Origin: Welwitschia mirabilis
Lineage: Eukaryota; Gnetophyta; Gnetopsida; Welwitschiales
Assembly (NCBI GenBank): GCA_051453625.1
Contig: JBOZIK010000001.1
Span: 212,844,326 to 212,867,531, forward strand
Direction: 5' to 3'
Length of the DNA stretch: 23,206 nt
The position numbers and the translations under genes were made by a program. Below, one piece after another: positions 9,256-18,841 of this stretch; position 1 is the stretch's first letter, and each line of letters starts with the position of its first letter. Below the pieces are notes generated by a model. That model was not told the DNA's origin and searched no databases. It was given only the letters and a program-made list of their open reading frames with translations.

Positions 9256-11180
9256 TTAATTTCTTATTTACACTTCTTAGACATAAACATTAGAGTAATA
9301 ATAAAAAATACAAAACATTAATATACCCAAATTTCCCAATCTGGAATGCTTTATTACTCTTATTGTAAATAATATTGGAATGCCCTATCATTTCATTAGC
9401 CATTAACTTAACATATTTACTTTGACCTGTCAACTTTAAATTCTATAATAAAACATATCTTATAACTTTATTTTTTGAAATAAAATATATTTACACTTAC
9501 ATTTTAAATACTTTCTAAATGACTTTGATTTTATAGTACTTTTATTAACTCTTGCAATTATGTCAGTAGACATAATCATGATAATAGTATTACAAACTTT
9601 AATTTAGAATGTTGCACATGGATTTAGATCACATACATTTACTAATGTATTTTGATGAGGAAGGATGTAAGACAACATGATATTTTAAATATTTCAAATA
9701 GGAGATGTAAAGAAATTTGACAATGTATAAAGAAAGGGGAACCAATCTCAAGAGCATTCTAATGCTTCTTCATTATATAAAGTATAGGAAGGAAGATTAT
9801 TAATAACCCATTTAAGTGATTAGAAATAGGTAATAAGTAATTGAAAAAGAGGATATGGCTCCTATAATGGATTCCCAATTATAGTCTAATCTCTTAGTAC
9901 TTAGTCCCATTGAAAATCCTATCATTTTAAGCATTGATAAAGGTGATGTCTAGAATCCTAGTTATCTTGAAAAATGAATATCAATACATGGAATTTTGTA
10001 GCTATATTTTACTTTTGAGTTTTAAATATATAATTATTATAAAAATAAAAACCATCAAAGTTCAAAAATATATTAAAAATATTAGAAAGCATACCTCTAG
10101 CCATTTTTTCCTAAGAAATCATCATGTTTATGTAACTAAAATTCTAAATACGTATACAAGGTGTATTCTAGCCTATAACTTATTTAATGCCTTTGATTAA
10201 TTATATATCACAAGATTAAATAGTATATGCTAACAACCCTTATAGATTTAAATATTATCCATTTGTTACCTCTCATCATGATAACCTCTTTAGCATTAGA
10301 GTTTTCATGTGGGCTATTTTAGAGATACTTAATGTTTGTTACATTTCTCCTAGTTAATCCATCTAATATAAGTGATAATGAATAGTACGACCATAATTAC
10401 TTCATTGTTACTATTAAAACAACATTACTAAAAATAATTTGTCAATGCATAAATCATGGTATTCATGCTTTTTACATAAATATTTCTTTTCATGTATTAC
10501 AATGTATGATACTTTCTAATTGAGTGTCTTATACTTATTTATAGGAATCATTTATAGTCTAAATTTAGCCATAATGAAATCAATGAAGTAATGTGAGAAA
10601 TTAACTTTATTATTACCAAAAGGAAATATTATAGTTGTGAATTCCCTTTGAAGAAGTCTTCTACTAATAGATAGATCTTAATAAAAGAGATAGAATAAAA
10701 CATGTTTTTGTTTTGATAAGACATCTAACTTTTAAATGCTTTGAGATCTCATTTTTCACTAACACTTTAAATTTAAGATATTCCATAATTATTAAAATAA
10801 TTCTAAATGAATGTATCTTTTAAAAGTATATAATAAGATTTTCCCCATTTTATGAGATCAAAAAGGTAGGTATCTTTCCATTAGATTAGGTTTAAATGTA
10901 AAACATAATTATCTTAAATATTCACTATATTAGATACTTAAGAAATGAAGTCCACAAGAATTTTTTCGCTCTTAAGAATTTGAGTTGTTTTTGATATTTT
11001 AAAAGGTTATCCATAAAATTTATTAATTATTTAAATGAAGACATAAAAAATAAATCACACATCTATTAAACCAATAAGATTTCAACTAAGATCTTAAAGA
11101 AGCAACTAAAATGACATTGTCTAGTTACTACCATGGAATTGATTTCTATAACATAAAAGAAGATTAAAAAATTATTCCAA
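9256..11180. other. Unassigned AT-rich sequence
   Basis: I recognise no coding motif, RNA gene or repeat here on either strand. The frame at 9934-10200 (88 codons) is rich in Ile, Lys and Tyr, as random AT-rich codons are, and has no matching neighbour or motif, so I do not call it a gene. The composition is like the rest of the window, so this is probably transposon sequence decayed beyond recognition by eye. Confidence 0.5.
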
Positions 11181-11280
11181 NNNNNNNNNNNNNNNNNNNN
11201 NNNNNNNNNNNNNNNNNNNNNNNNNNNNNNNNNNNNNNNNNNNNNNNNNNNNNNNNNNNNNNNNNNNNNNNNNNNNNNNN
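11181..11280. other. Assembly gap, 100 N
   Basis: Exactly 100 N. Unlike five other gaps it has no direct repeat at its edges that I can see. Confidence 0.99.
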
Positions 11281-12639
11281 AATCTTCTTATAGATATTTT
11301 TCATGTAACTTAAACATGTTTTAGGATAGCAAATCCTTGAATCTTGATATCATTTAATGACATAAACAAGTTAACATAATGGATGTCTTTTTTATCTGGT
11401 TTGTTCTTTAAATGAGAATTTTTAATATTTAAAATATAATACATATCATTATTCAATCTAGTTAAAACAATTAATCATTCATTTATCAAATAGGCAAGTT
11501 ACTTGATGTTAGAAACTAGGATGAAGTTATAGGAAATCAAGACCCTTGAAAGTTCCCTTTGAAGAGAGAACAAACTTTCTTAATAATCCTTCATGGATTT
11601 ATCCCAAAACATGTGAATATTTCAAACCACAATGGAGGCCACTTTAGCATCGCATGGAACTAATATGCTTAAAGAAATTTAAAAAGGAAAAAAATCACAC
11701 TAGAATTAAATAATAAAATAATATTAATTAAATAAGAATATTAGTTTCACTTTTGTTATGCCACCTATTCCTATTTGAAACAGATGTAAATCATAATAGT
11801 AAATGGATATTTTGACCTTCATTAAATTTCCTAGTAGTTTATTACTTGTATTTTTCCTCTAGTTAATTTTCACCACTCTTGTTATAGTTCATTCCTTTAA
11901 TTTTCTAGAAGAAAATGTAAACAAGGTAGTTTTGGAATAGGAAGATTTAACAATCATTCTTTTGTCCTGTTTAATTTTGCTAGCATTTTAGAAGTAATGT
12001 ATTCAAATTATACATTAACAGAAACTCATCATTATTTAAATGCTGTGAGATCATGATGAAACATCATCCTACCAAAGTAAAATAAAGATAAAGACAAAGA
12101 CATTAATACAAGAAATATTACTCATATAGTCTTATGTGATCATTTTTTACCTTGGTTCTTACACTACTAACATGTAATATAAATAATAATAAGCATGAAA
12201 GTATTTTGCATCATTTTTCAAAGTGTGTTTTAGGCTTTGTTCACATGACCAAATGTTCCTCATCCATCCACATCCCTCTCAATTAATGTTTAAATAGTGG
12301 TTGTAAATCAAAAGTATCAAGATATTTCATCAATAAACATCTTTATTATTAGACTACATTAAATCATCATAATGATGTAAAAATGTGGATTACATGAAGG
12401 AGAAGAGGTGAGGAGTTTGTTGAAAGTTGGTAAACTAAGATGATTGACTACATCTCAAATGTTGACATATTATTAAAAATACATTTTTAACACTGTGAGA
12501 TTCACACTGAGTAAGGCAGATATTCTAGAAAGAGGTTCTTGAATTTAATTATCCATCTTTTTTTTAACTATTAAAGTGCTTATTGGCTTATCCCATCATC
12601 AATTATAATTTTGCCAAAGTAGGACTTACATGATGCATT
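11281..12639. other. Unassigned AT-rich sequence next to copia gag
   Basis: On the - strand this lies downstream of the copia gag start, so it should hold the rest of gag and the start of pol if the element were complete. I could not find protease, integrase or reverse transcriptase motifs in it. The recognisable gag frame stops near 12640, so the copia element is probably truncated or interrupted there. Confidence 0.4.
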
Positions 12640-12890
12640 AAACAGACTTCACAAAATATAGCATTAAGAGCATGGGTATCTATGGTAGCTCTGGACCTAT
12701 TGATGGGAGTCCATTGGTCTTTGGTTTTTGGGACTAAAATGATGCTACCATTGTTAAAAGTTTTCACTAAAGTAGGCATAGTATATCCTTTGAGAATAAA
12801 CTCTTCAATTTTAGCATCTAAAGATCTAAGGAAGATTCTTATTTAGTCTTTCTAATAAGTGTAGTTTAATTCATTAAACATAGATTGACG
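12640..12890 (-). pseudogene. Ty1/copia gag, N-terminal part
   Basis: On the - strand, about 75 codons are open apart from two stops near the start. They read through NYTY*K, then IRIFLRSLDAKIEEFILKGY, TMPT, a K-D-Q-W-T stretch and RATIDTHALNAIFC. This follows copia gag closely: N-Y-x-x-W-K-x-R-M-x-x-F-L-x-S-x-D, G-Y-x-x-P-T, and (S/N)-x-x-A-x-N-A-(I/L)-F-C. The first stop sits on the expected Trp. Gag coats the element RNA. It begins about 90 bases after the primer-binding site, as expected. It is clearly less decayed than the gypsy and LINE remnants, so the insertion is probably younger. Downstream gag and pol are not recognisable. Confidence 0.75.
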
Positions 12891-12975
12891 ATGAGTGAAA
12901 AATACATTAGATGGGATACTTATTTTTGGGTTCTAGAGTCCAGATCTATTAGGATCTTAACATGAAATCAATGAA

Positions 12976-12987
12976 GCTCTAATACTA
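12976..12987 (-). promoter_or_regulatory. Copia primer-binding site (initiator tRNA-Met type)
   Basis: The - strand reads TAGTATTAGAGC. The usual plant copia site, complementary to the 3' end of initiator tRNA-Met, is TGGTATCAGAGC; the two differences are G to A and C to T. It lies two bases past the predicted LTR end, TACA, as expected. Reverse transcription of the element would have been primed here. Confidence 0.8.
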
Positions 12988-13580
12988 ATTGTAGGATTGA
13001 GAACCCTCGAGGGATAGGGAGGTAAGGAAAAGGGGTGAATAAGTTTCTAAAAATATTCAAACAACTTTAAAAAGAAAACTTGCTTAAAATAAATTGCTAA
13101 GAACTTGTGCAAGAAATCCAACACTATTCTAAAAAATGAAATAATAGAAAGCATAGAAATACTAATCAGAAGCACATAATAGTAGTTTAAAAAAACCACC
13201 TACTTCACTCTCAATTATTAGCTTCTATCCAAGCCTAATCTAGATCTCTGTTAATCTCTTCTAGGTATTTTAGATTCACCTGTAACCTTTACTTCTGAAG
13301 GCTTAGTCTCAACCTTTTGTAAGAAAGCATACTAGTAATGATAGTATGTCTAAATGCATAGGTATCACTTGATCTTTGCCTCAATAAAAGTATTAAGAAA
13401 CTTTCCTTATAGATGATACAATCTAAAAACAAAGGTGTGGTATAGATCTAACCTCGTATGCAAAGATACAATAGTTTTTGGTTCGTCTTTAGTTAGCAAT
13501 GCAATGCCGAAAGAGTACAATGATAAATCCAAAGATTCAAAAGTTTTTCAAAAGGTTATAATAGTTATTTGACTCTTAGC

Positions 13581-13588
13581 TATATATA
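13581..13588 (-). promoter_or_regulatory. Candidate TATA box of the copia LTR
   Basis: TATATATA read on the - strand, about 590 bases before the LTR end. It is placed well for the U3-R promoter, but in AT-rich DNA such a word can arise by chance. Confidence 0.4.
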
Positions 13589-13689
13589 GTCAAAGAATTT
13601 TAGGGTTTTTATAAGTAAAAATCTCTTCTAACGACCATAAAATGGATACATAATGCCTATAAAATTTACATTTCCTCATGGTTGATCAA

Positions 13690-14235
13690 CCCCTAAAACA
13701 TTTGGTTAACTCCTCTTGGTGCTATTACTTAAATAAGTCACCCTTGTATTATATTTCATAAACTAGTTTCTTATAACTCCATGTCCAATCGAGTCCTTAG
13801 GTTCTGATCGACTATTTATTTAGTCACCTGCATATCTATTTAGTCACTCACTTGGTCCTGATAAAATATAGCATAATTTTTCTGCTTCAATTCTAGTTGA
13901 TTCCTAAGGAATCTAGTCGACCTGTTGCTAATTAGCTGTGAAGTATTGATGCTTAGTTCTCAAATTCGGTCAGCTCCTCAGGTGTTTGATCAACCTCTTA
14001 GCGATTAGCTAGGAAGTACTAGTGCACAGTTCTTAGGTTCTATAGACCCCTCAGATGTCTGATCAATCCCTTGATGATCCATTTAGAAGTACTAGTTATC
14101 AGGTTCATAGATCTGGTCGATCCCTCAAATGCCCGCTCAACCCCTTAAATGCCTAGTTGATCCCTTTGAAATTAGTTCATTTCTAATTATTTTCTTCAGG
14201 TACAATTGACTTCTTAGAAGTTTAGATGACCCCTT
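13690..14235 (-). repeat. Imperfect sub-repeats in the copia LTR
   Basis: Units containing GAAGTA(C/T)T, then AGTTCT, a GGTC..CT-type word and GATCAA(C/T)CC recur near 13940, 14023 and 14086, spaced about 83 and 63 bases. Related words (GTTGATCAACC at 13681, AGTCGACCT at 13915, GGTCGATCCCTC at 14117) are scattered round them. They look like remains of an array of CG-containing GTCGACC-type elements, since eroded. Confidence 0.5.
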
Positions 14236-14349
14236 AAAAGGATAACAAAACTTAATAAGTTTTAAGATCAAAATGTGACAAACATGACTTCTACTTGATC
14301 TTTAAGTGTAATATTTTTTGCACAATATACAACAAATTTTACTACATAA

Positions 14350-14575
14350 AAAGCATTAGTTTGATATTAAATGGTAAATAATAATTTAAGAAGAACTAGT
14401 TGTTCAATGTTAGTAATGTCTTAGAAGGGATCCTTATCATTTTCATCACTAAAGATAGGATAAGCATTTAAGTTTTTTAATTCAATGTCGTCACTTAGAA
14501 GTAAATCAAAAGGGGTTTTTATTTAACATTTACTATTTGCTATCAATTCTTTAATAGGAAGATTTACATTAGGAT
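14350..14575 (-). pseudogene. Coding-like fragment, family not identified (part 2)
   Basis: On the - strand about 70 codons are open with only two stops. They read through NVNLPIKELIANSK, then TPFDLLLSDDIELKNL and YPIFSDENDKDPF, and end near 14350, some 15 bases before the copia LTR. Acidic and polar residues dominate, quite unlike random AT-rich codons. It probably continues the frame at 14818-15120 across repeat C. I do not recognise the family. From its place after a primer-binding site it may be gag or an extra open frame of the host LTR element, cut by the copia insertion. Confidence 0.5.
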
Positions 14576-14614
14576 GAGTGTTTGAAGATCATCTGACTTA
14601 TTTTTATTTTTATG
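14518..14614 (-). repeat. Gap-flanking direct repeat C, left copy (97 bp)
   Basis: It ends exactly at the gap and is repeated at 14715-14811, an offset of 197, with about nine differences. It forms part of the unidentified - strand coding-like fragment. Confidence 0.9.
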
Positions 14615-14714
14615 NNNNNNNNNNNNNNNNNNNNNNNNNNNNNNNNNNNNNNNNNNNNNNNNNNNNNNNNNNNNNNNNNNNNNNNNNNNNNNNNNNNNNN
14701 NNNNNNNNNNNNNN
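14615..14714. other. Assembly gap, 100 N
   Basis: Exactly 100 N, bounded by the two copies of repeat C. Confidence 0.99.
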
Positions 14715-14811
14715 TTTATTTAACATTTACTATTTTCTATCAATTCTTTAATAGTAAGATTTAAATTATGATGAATGTTTGAAGATCGTCTGACTTATTT
14801 TTATTTTTATG
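14715..14811 (-). repeat. Gap-flanking direct repeat C, right copy (97 bp)
   Basis: This is the partner of 14518-14614 and starts at the first base after the gap. Confidence 0.9.
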
Positions 14812-14817
14812 TAGTGT

Positions 14818-15120
14818 TTAACATTTTAAAACTATCTTCCTCTTACTTATCATTGAAAAATTTTCCTTCATAGTATCAGATTCTAAAAAGATGAATTCAG
14901 AAGGGATGTTGTACATATGTGGGGATTTCATACTTAATTCTAATTTGAAGTTAACCAATTCTTCTATGATATTTTCTTTTATTAATATCTCTTTCTCTCT
15001 AATATTCCTTGTCTTAATTGATTATACCATAACATGCTCAGTTCTTTTCTTTTCCTTAAGCATCATCTTCTTTGTCCTCTAAACAATATCCTGAATGACA
15101 GTAATACACAAAAAAATGAA
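14818..15120 (-). pseudogene. Coding-like fragment, family not identified (part 1)
   Basis: The - strand frame runs about 100 codons with two internal stops before a stop at 14818. It is rich in Lys and Glu in its first half, then reads IIEELVNFKLELSMK and SPHMYNIPSEFIFLESD. It starts about 340 bases downstream of the primer-binding site at 15456, the place where an LTR element has its leader and first open frame. It could therefore be gag or an extra frame of that element. I find no known motif, and there is no zinc knuckle. The + strand frame at 14891-15082 is its antisense shadow. Confidence 0.45.
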
Positions 15121-15169
15121 AAATAAAAAACACAAAAAATTAGAGTTGCAAAATAATAGAGAAATAAAA

Positions 15170-15310
15170 ACTGACAATCATCTTCTTCATCATCTGGATG
15201 ACATAGGAAATGATATTAAAACCTTTATTTTTATAACTATACTAATTGTAAAAAAAATTATATTAAATTATCATCTTTCACATTATCTAGATGATAGTGA
15301 AGTGACAAAG
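15170..15310 (-). repeat. Inverted-repeat arm 1
   Basis: Two related words, CATCATCTGGATGAC (15188-15202) and CATTATCTAGATGATAG (15281-15297), lie about 94 bases apart. Their reverse complements recur in the same order and similar spacing at 16305-16460. The arms are imperfect, and similarity outside the two words is partial. Confidence 0.5.
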
Positions 15311-15455
15311 CATTATAATAAACTAGAAAACTGAAAACTATGAGAAGAAGACCTATGATTCTAACTAGGAATATAATGTCACTGTAGATAAATCTTTGAA
15401 CTAAAATATGATCTACTCACTTGAGTAGTGATAATCCTCGAACTTCTCAGTAGCC

Positions 15456-15474
15456 TTCCCTAGCAATAGTGCTA
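15456..15474 (-). promoter_or_regulatory. Gypsy-type primer-binding site
   Basis: The - strand reads TAGCACTATTGCTAGGGAA. The site used by many plant gypsy elements, Athila among them, is TGGCGCCGTTGCCGGGGAA. The 19 positions differ at six, every one G to A or C to T. It lies three bases after a CA that can serve as the LTR end (15478). It marks the 5' internal edge of a - strand LTR element. Confidence 0.75.
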
Positions 15475-16187
15475 AGATGCTGTGGTGGATAATTTTACAA
15501 TCCTTTACATCTTACTAAATCCTGTCAATCACAAATAGATATATTGCAAGTACAACATACTAGTATAGATGGAAGTGACCTAAATGTTGTAAACCCATTG
15601 AAGACATGTGAAAGAAGAAGGAGAATTAATTTCTGAAGGAATATTATATTATTTTAGAATTTAAAGAACAATGCAAGAAACAATATAATGAAACATACTT
15701 ATGCTAATACAAATGCAATCTATTCTAGATTAACACCTATCTAATCACCAAATTGATTTGTCAAGAGGATTTATCCTATATAACTTAAACCATTCAAGGA
15801 AATTATCGCTAAGTAAAACTAACTTGACCTATCAAGTAAGTCAAATAGAATGTAACAAAAGTTAATCTAAAAATGCACCTAAACTAATATGATTAACTTT
15901 AACAAAATTTACCCTTATGACTTATATCATAAGTTAAACTATTACCAAATCAAGAATAATATCAACCATAAGAAACATGTAAATTATTAAAGAAATGAAA
16001 TAAAAACAAAGTTTGTATTAAGCAAACCAACATCCATGTTACAAGTAGCTACACCTATGGAGGATGCACAACCCAATTACAAGGAAGATGTCTTTCTACA
16101 ATGATAAAAAATGGATTGCCCATCTTTTTATCTTCTATTATGAAAACTTTTGGTGCATTGAAGATGGATAAAATGATTGAGAGGAGT

Positions 16188-16196
16188 CTATTTATA
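16188..16196 (-). promoter_or_regulatory. TATA box of the - strand LTR
   Basis: TATAAATAG read on the - strand, followed by ACTCCTCTC, a form common in plant LTR promoters. It is about 710 bases upstream of the LTR end. Confidence 0.55.
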
Positions 16197-16304
16197 CAAA
16201 AAAAATACTAACTAATGCTCAAGGTGTAATAGTCACAATGGAAATGCACTTAATCATGGAAAAGAAATAAATGAAAAGGATGGAAGTAAGCAAGCCATTT
16301 TACT

Positions 16305-16460
16305 CTAGTGTTATCTTGATTGTCATCTAGACAATAAATGGAATGATGCCAACTATAAAAGATCCACATCTGCTGCATGATTTTTCAAGTAATCATCCAT
16401 ATTAGCAAGTCTTCATTTATCATCTTGACTATCGTCCAGATGATGGAGAGGATGATAGAA
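16305..16460 (+). repeat. Inverted-repeat arm 2
   Basis: ATTGTCATCTAGACAAT (16318-16334) and ACTATCGTCCAGATGATGG (16428-16446) are the counterparts of the words in arm 1, here on the other strand and about 110 bases apart. The loop between the arms is about 1 kb. Confidence 0.5.
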
Positions 16461-17062
16461 TTTTGTAAAAGTATTCTTAGATTACATCAAATTCTTATTT
16501 ATAATATCTTTGCTTCAGATAGAAAGTGTTGTGAATTACTTTAAATAGTTGCAAAGTGTAATAGAGTGTGTATGATTTCGTGATTTTTGCATTAACTCTC
16601 CAACTTCATATAAAATTAGCATAAACCTATCTAAAGTCCTATAAAATAACTGATAATATTTCATCAAATAAACATGATTTGATAGCACATTAATAACCCT
16701 CATAATTCATTGATTTCTAATTAATCTATGCCTTCACCAAAGAAAAATGTATCACAAGAATTATTGGTTAAGTGGGAAAGAGGAATGAGATGGTTCTCTC
16801 ATGACTTAAAATGTTTGAACCATAATAAGCATTCTCCCCATGTACTTCTTGATTTTTTTTTAATTCATGTATGAAGTCTTTTGATAACAATATTACTAAG
16901 ACTAATTTGTCACTTGATCAACCATCTTATCCTTTGATTATAAAAATCTTACTCATTTAAATCTTTTATCTCCACCTATGAGTACACACTAATCTTATGA
17001 GTCTAGTTTCATCTTATCAAATAATCTTGAATTGAATTTCCCTCATATATCCTTGAGATGCT
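16461..17062. other. Unassigned AT-rich sequence
   Basis: I see no motif on either strand. It probably holds the outer end of the - strand LTR and its flank. Confidence 0.4.
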
Positions 17063-17072
17063 NNNNNNNNNN
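17063..17072. other. Assembly gap, 10 N
   Basis: A run of ten N, shorter than the others. No direct repeat is visible at its edges. Confidence 0.99.
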
Positions 17073-17400
17073 GTGTTTAAGGATGTTATTTTCATAGAAA
17101 ACCCTAACCATTTCCATTCACCTCATCTATAGTTTAGTCATTTCACTTATCTAAGCTATCTTTATATAATCTTTCATCACCTACATCTTATTCAACTCTT
17201 CCATCATCTTATGAGTTCATGAGAATAATTGATCCTAGTTAATGATCTTTCCTTTAATTCATGACTAAAGAGATCTTGTACCTTATTAAAGCTTAATTAA
17301 AATTATAAGTTTTTGCTTATTCATTATCTAGTCATTTGAATTGCTTGAGTTCTTTGTTAAGATTTGCATGCATCTAGAGATCTTTAATTTAGAACAAGGA

Positions 17401-17840
17401 AAAAAGGTGGATTTTATTCTTTTATAATTTTTTTAATTTTAAATCATTCACAGGGATGAGATCATTTCTCTATTAGGCTAATGAGCCAATGGCCCCTTTC
17501 ATGTACTATAAAAAAATATATCTATACAATAAAAAGAAAAGCAAATCAAGAAACATATTGAAGCTCTTTTAGTACATTTTTATGACTAGTTTTATTAGAT
17601 TTAGTTAATTACATCAAGGCTATAAGTGCATGCTGGAAATGTAGCTCTAATAAGTTATAATGATACCTCTATCTACATTAAGGCTATGGATGTCTGTTGA
17701 TAATGTAGCACTGAATCCTTTTTATACAACATGTTAAATCTATTGGAAGAAGGTATTAGAACACTAAATGCTCAATATGGTTAAATGCTTGAAACCTATA
17801 TGCCCATGAAATAAAAAGGAAATAAATGAAATTAAGGTGG
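17401..17840 (+). repeat. Internal segment of LTR element family X, copy 2
   Basis: This is the partner of 10-445, with the same landmarks in the same order, including the sub-repeat pair at 17621 and 17685. It marks the left part of the second family X copy. In copy 1 about 640 bases separate this segment from the 3' tail, against about 2.3 kb here, where the coding-like frame at 18842-19604 lies. Confidence 0.6.
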
Positions 17841-18240
17841 AATTAGAGAGGTCTTTTACTTTCTTATTTTAACAATTGAATTTGACATTTTTTAGATAGT
17901 TATGAGGTTGAAAAGATTTATTGATTTATACTTTTCTTTGCCTTCATAATGGATTAACCCAAAATTATGCACATAAATAAGACCATTAGCTTGTTTTCAT
18001 CTTGTCTCATTTATTCCTAAAATGCATAGTAGGATTTGAATTTAATTCATTTACTACATTACATTTTCACTAACTTTCATTATTTATCCTAATTAATAAT
18101 TCTTTAATTTTTCTTTTATGAAAAATCAAACAACAAACACACTATGTTTTCTATGATTTAAATCTTCTATCCATGTCTAGATTCAAGGTAAAATCAATCT
18201 AAACCATTGATAAAATTTAATCATTTAATGGTCTTTTTTT
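17841..18240. other. Internal AT-rich sequence of family X, unassigned
   Basis: I see no motif. It lies between the shared segment and the candidate promoter at 18252, and has no counterpart that I can see in copy 1. Confidence 0.4.
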
Positions 18241-18251
18241 CATCCACTTTC

Positions 18252-18258
18252 TATAAAA
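18252..18258 (+). promoter_or_regulatory. Candidate TATA box upstream of the coding-like frame
   Basis: TATAAAA followed by CCCTATGATTTCTGAGCC. The next 170 bases are richer in C than the surroundings and read like a leader with decayed GCC-type triplets. It could be a promoter for the frame at 18842-19604, or a chance word. Confidence 0.3.
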
Positions 18259-18841
18259 CCCTATGATTTCTGAGCCATCTTCATCGAGAACTCATATTTT
18301 CTAAGACGTTCATGCTACTAAAACTATTGTTGAGTCCTCCTAAGATATTTCTTCAAGTTATTCTAGTGCTACCACCTACCCTTACTAGTGTTGTCGTCTA
18401 TTTATCTTGCTATGCATTTGACTCTCTTTTGAAATGATATCTAGTCTTCCTCATGGTTTTTAATTTGTTGATGGGCTTGTTTTTTTCCTTGAAATCCATA
18501 TATTCCTTTTTCACTCCCTTTTTCACCTTCTTAACTTTAATTTTCATTTTTATTTTATTTATATTCCTTTTTCTTTTTTTTATTTTATCATTTTAGGCCA
18601 GTATGAGTGGAAGAGTAGGCCTATTTTTGGAGGATGGAATCTTCACATCATTCCTTGCTTTGTTTACACTCTTATACCTTAACAAAATTCAAGTAAGTAA
18701 TTGAAACTACTTTCTAAAGAAGGATGTCACCTATTACTTCCCAAATAATGTTTTGAAACTATACAAGAATGCAACAATTAATAAATATAATCCTTGGATA
18801 ATCCACTTCTCTATTAAATACACTTCTTTTAATATTTTTTA

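Larger units (their letters stand above)
12990..14334 (-). mobile_element. Copia 5' LTR, probably complete (about 1,345 bp)
   Basis: On the - strand it would begin TGTTGTATATTGTGC at 14334 and end AATCCTACA at 12990, giving the TG..CA ends of an LTR, directly followed by the primer-binding site and then gag. A TATA box lies at 13581-13588. The region is visibly less AT-rich than its surroundings, and many imperfect GATCAACC / GTCGACC-like words recur in it. The end at 12990 is well supported by the adjacent primer site. The start at 14334 is inferred from sequence form and from the unrelated coding-like frame that begins just beyond it. The second LTR is not in view, so target duplication cannot be tested. 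Confidence 0.6.
15478..16460 (-). mobile_element. LTR of a gypsy-type element (start uncertain)
   Basis: On the - strand this region has a U3 with repeated CCATCATCTGGACGAT-like words (16310-16446), a TATA box at 16188-16196, a downstream TTGTAATTGGGTTGTGCATCC stretch (about 16045-16065) and an end next to the primer-binding site. That is the order expected of a 5' LTR. The upstream end is not defined; it may lie past 16460. The element continues leftwards through the unidentified coding-like frame at 15120-14350 and is then interrupted by the copia LTR. Confidence 0.55.

Noticed and set aside
9934-10200. 88-codon + strand frame as a small membrane protein gene
   Set aside because: Its Ile/Lys/Tyr/Leu bias is what random AT-rich codons give. 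It has no motif and no promoter context.
15095-15334. 79-codon + strand frame
   Set aside because: It overlaps the leader of the - strand element and inverted-repeat arm 1. It is Lys/Asn/His-rich, as AT-rich noise is, with no motif.
15188-16446. Recurring CATCATCTGGATGAC-type words as a CRISPR-like array
   Set aside because: There are only four occurrences, in two orientations and with unequal spacing, in a plant LTR context.
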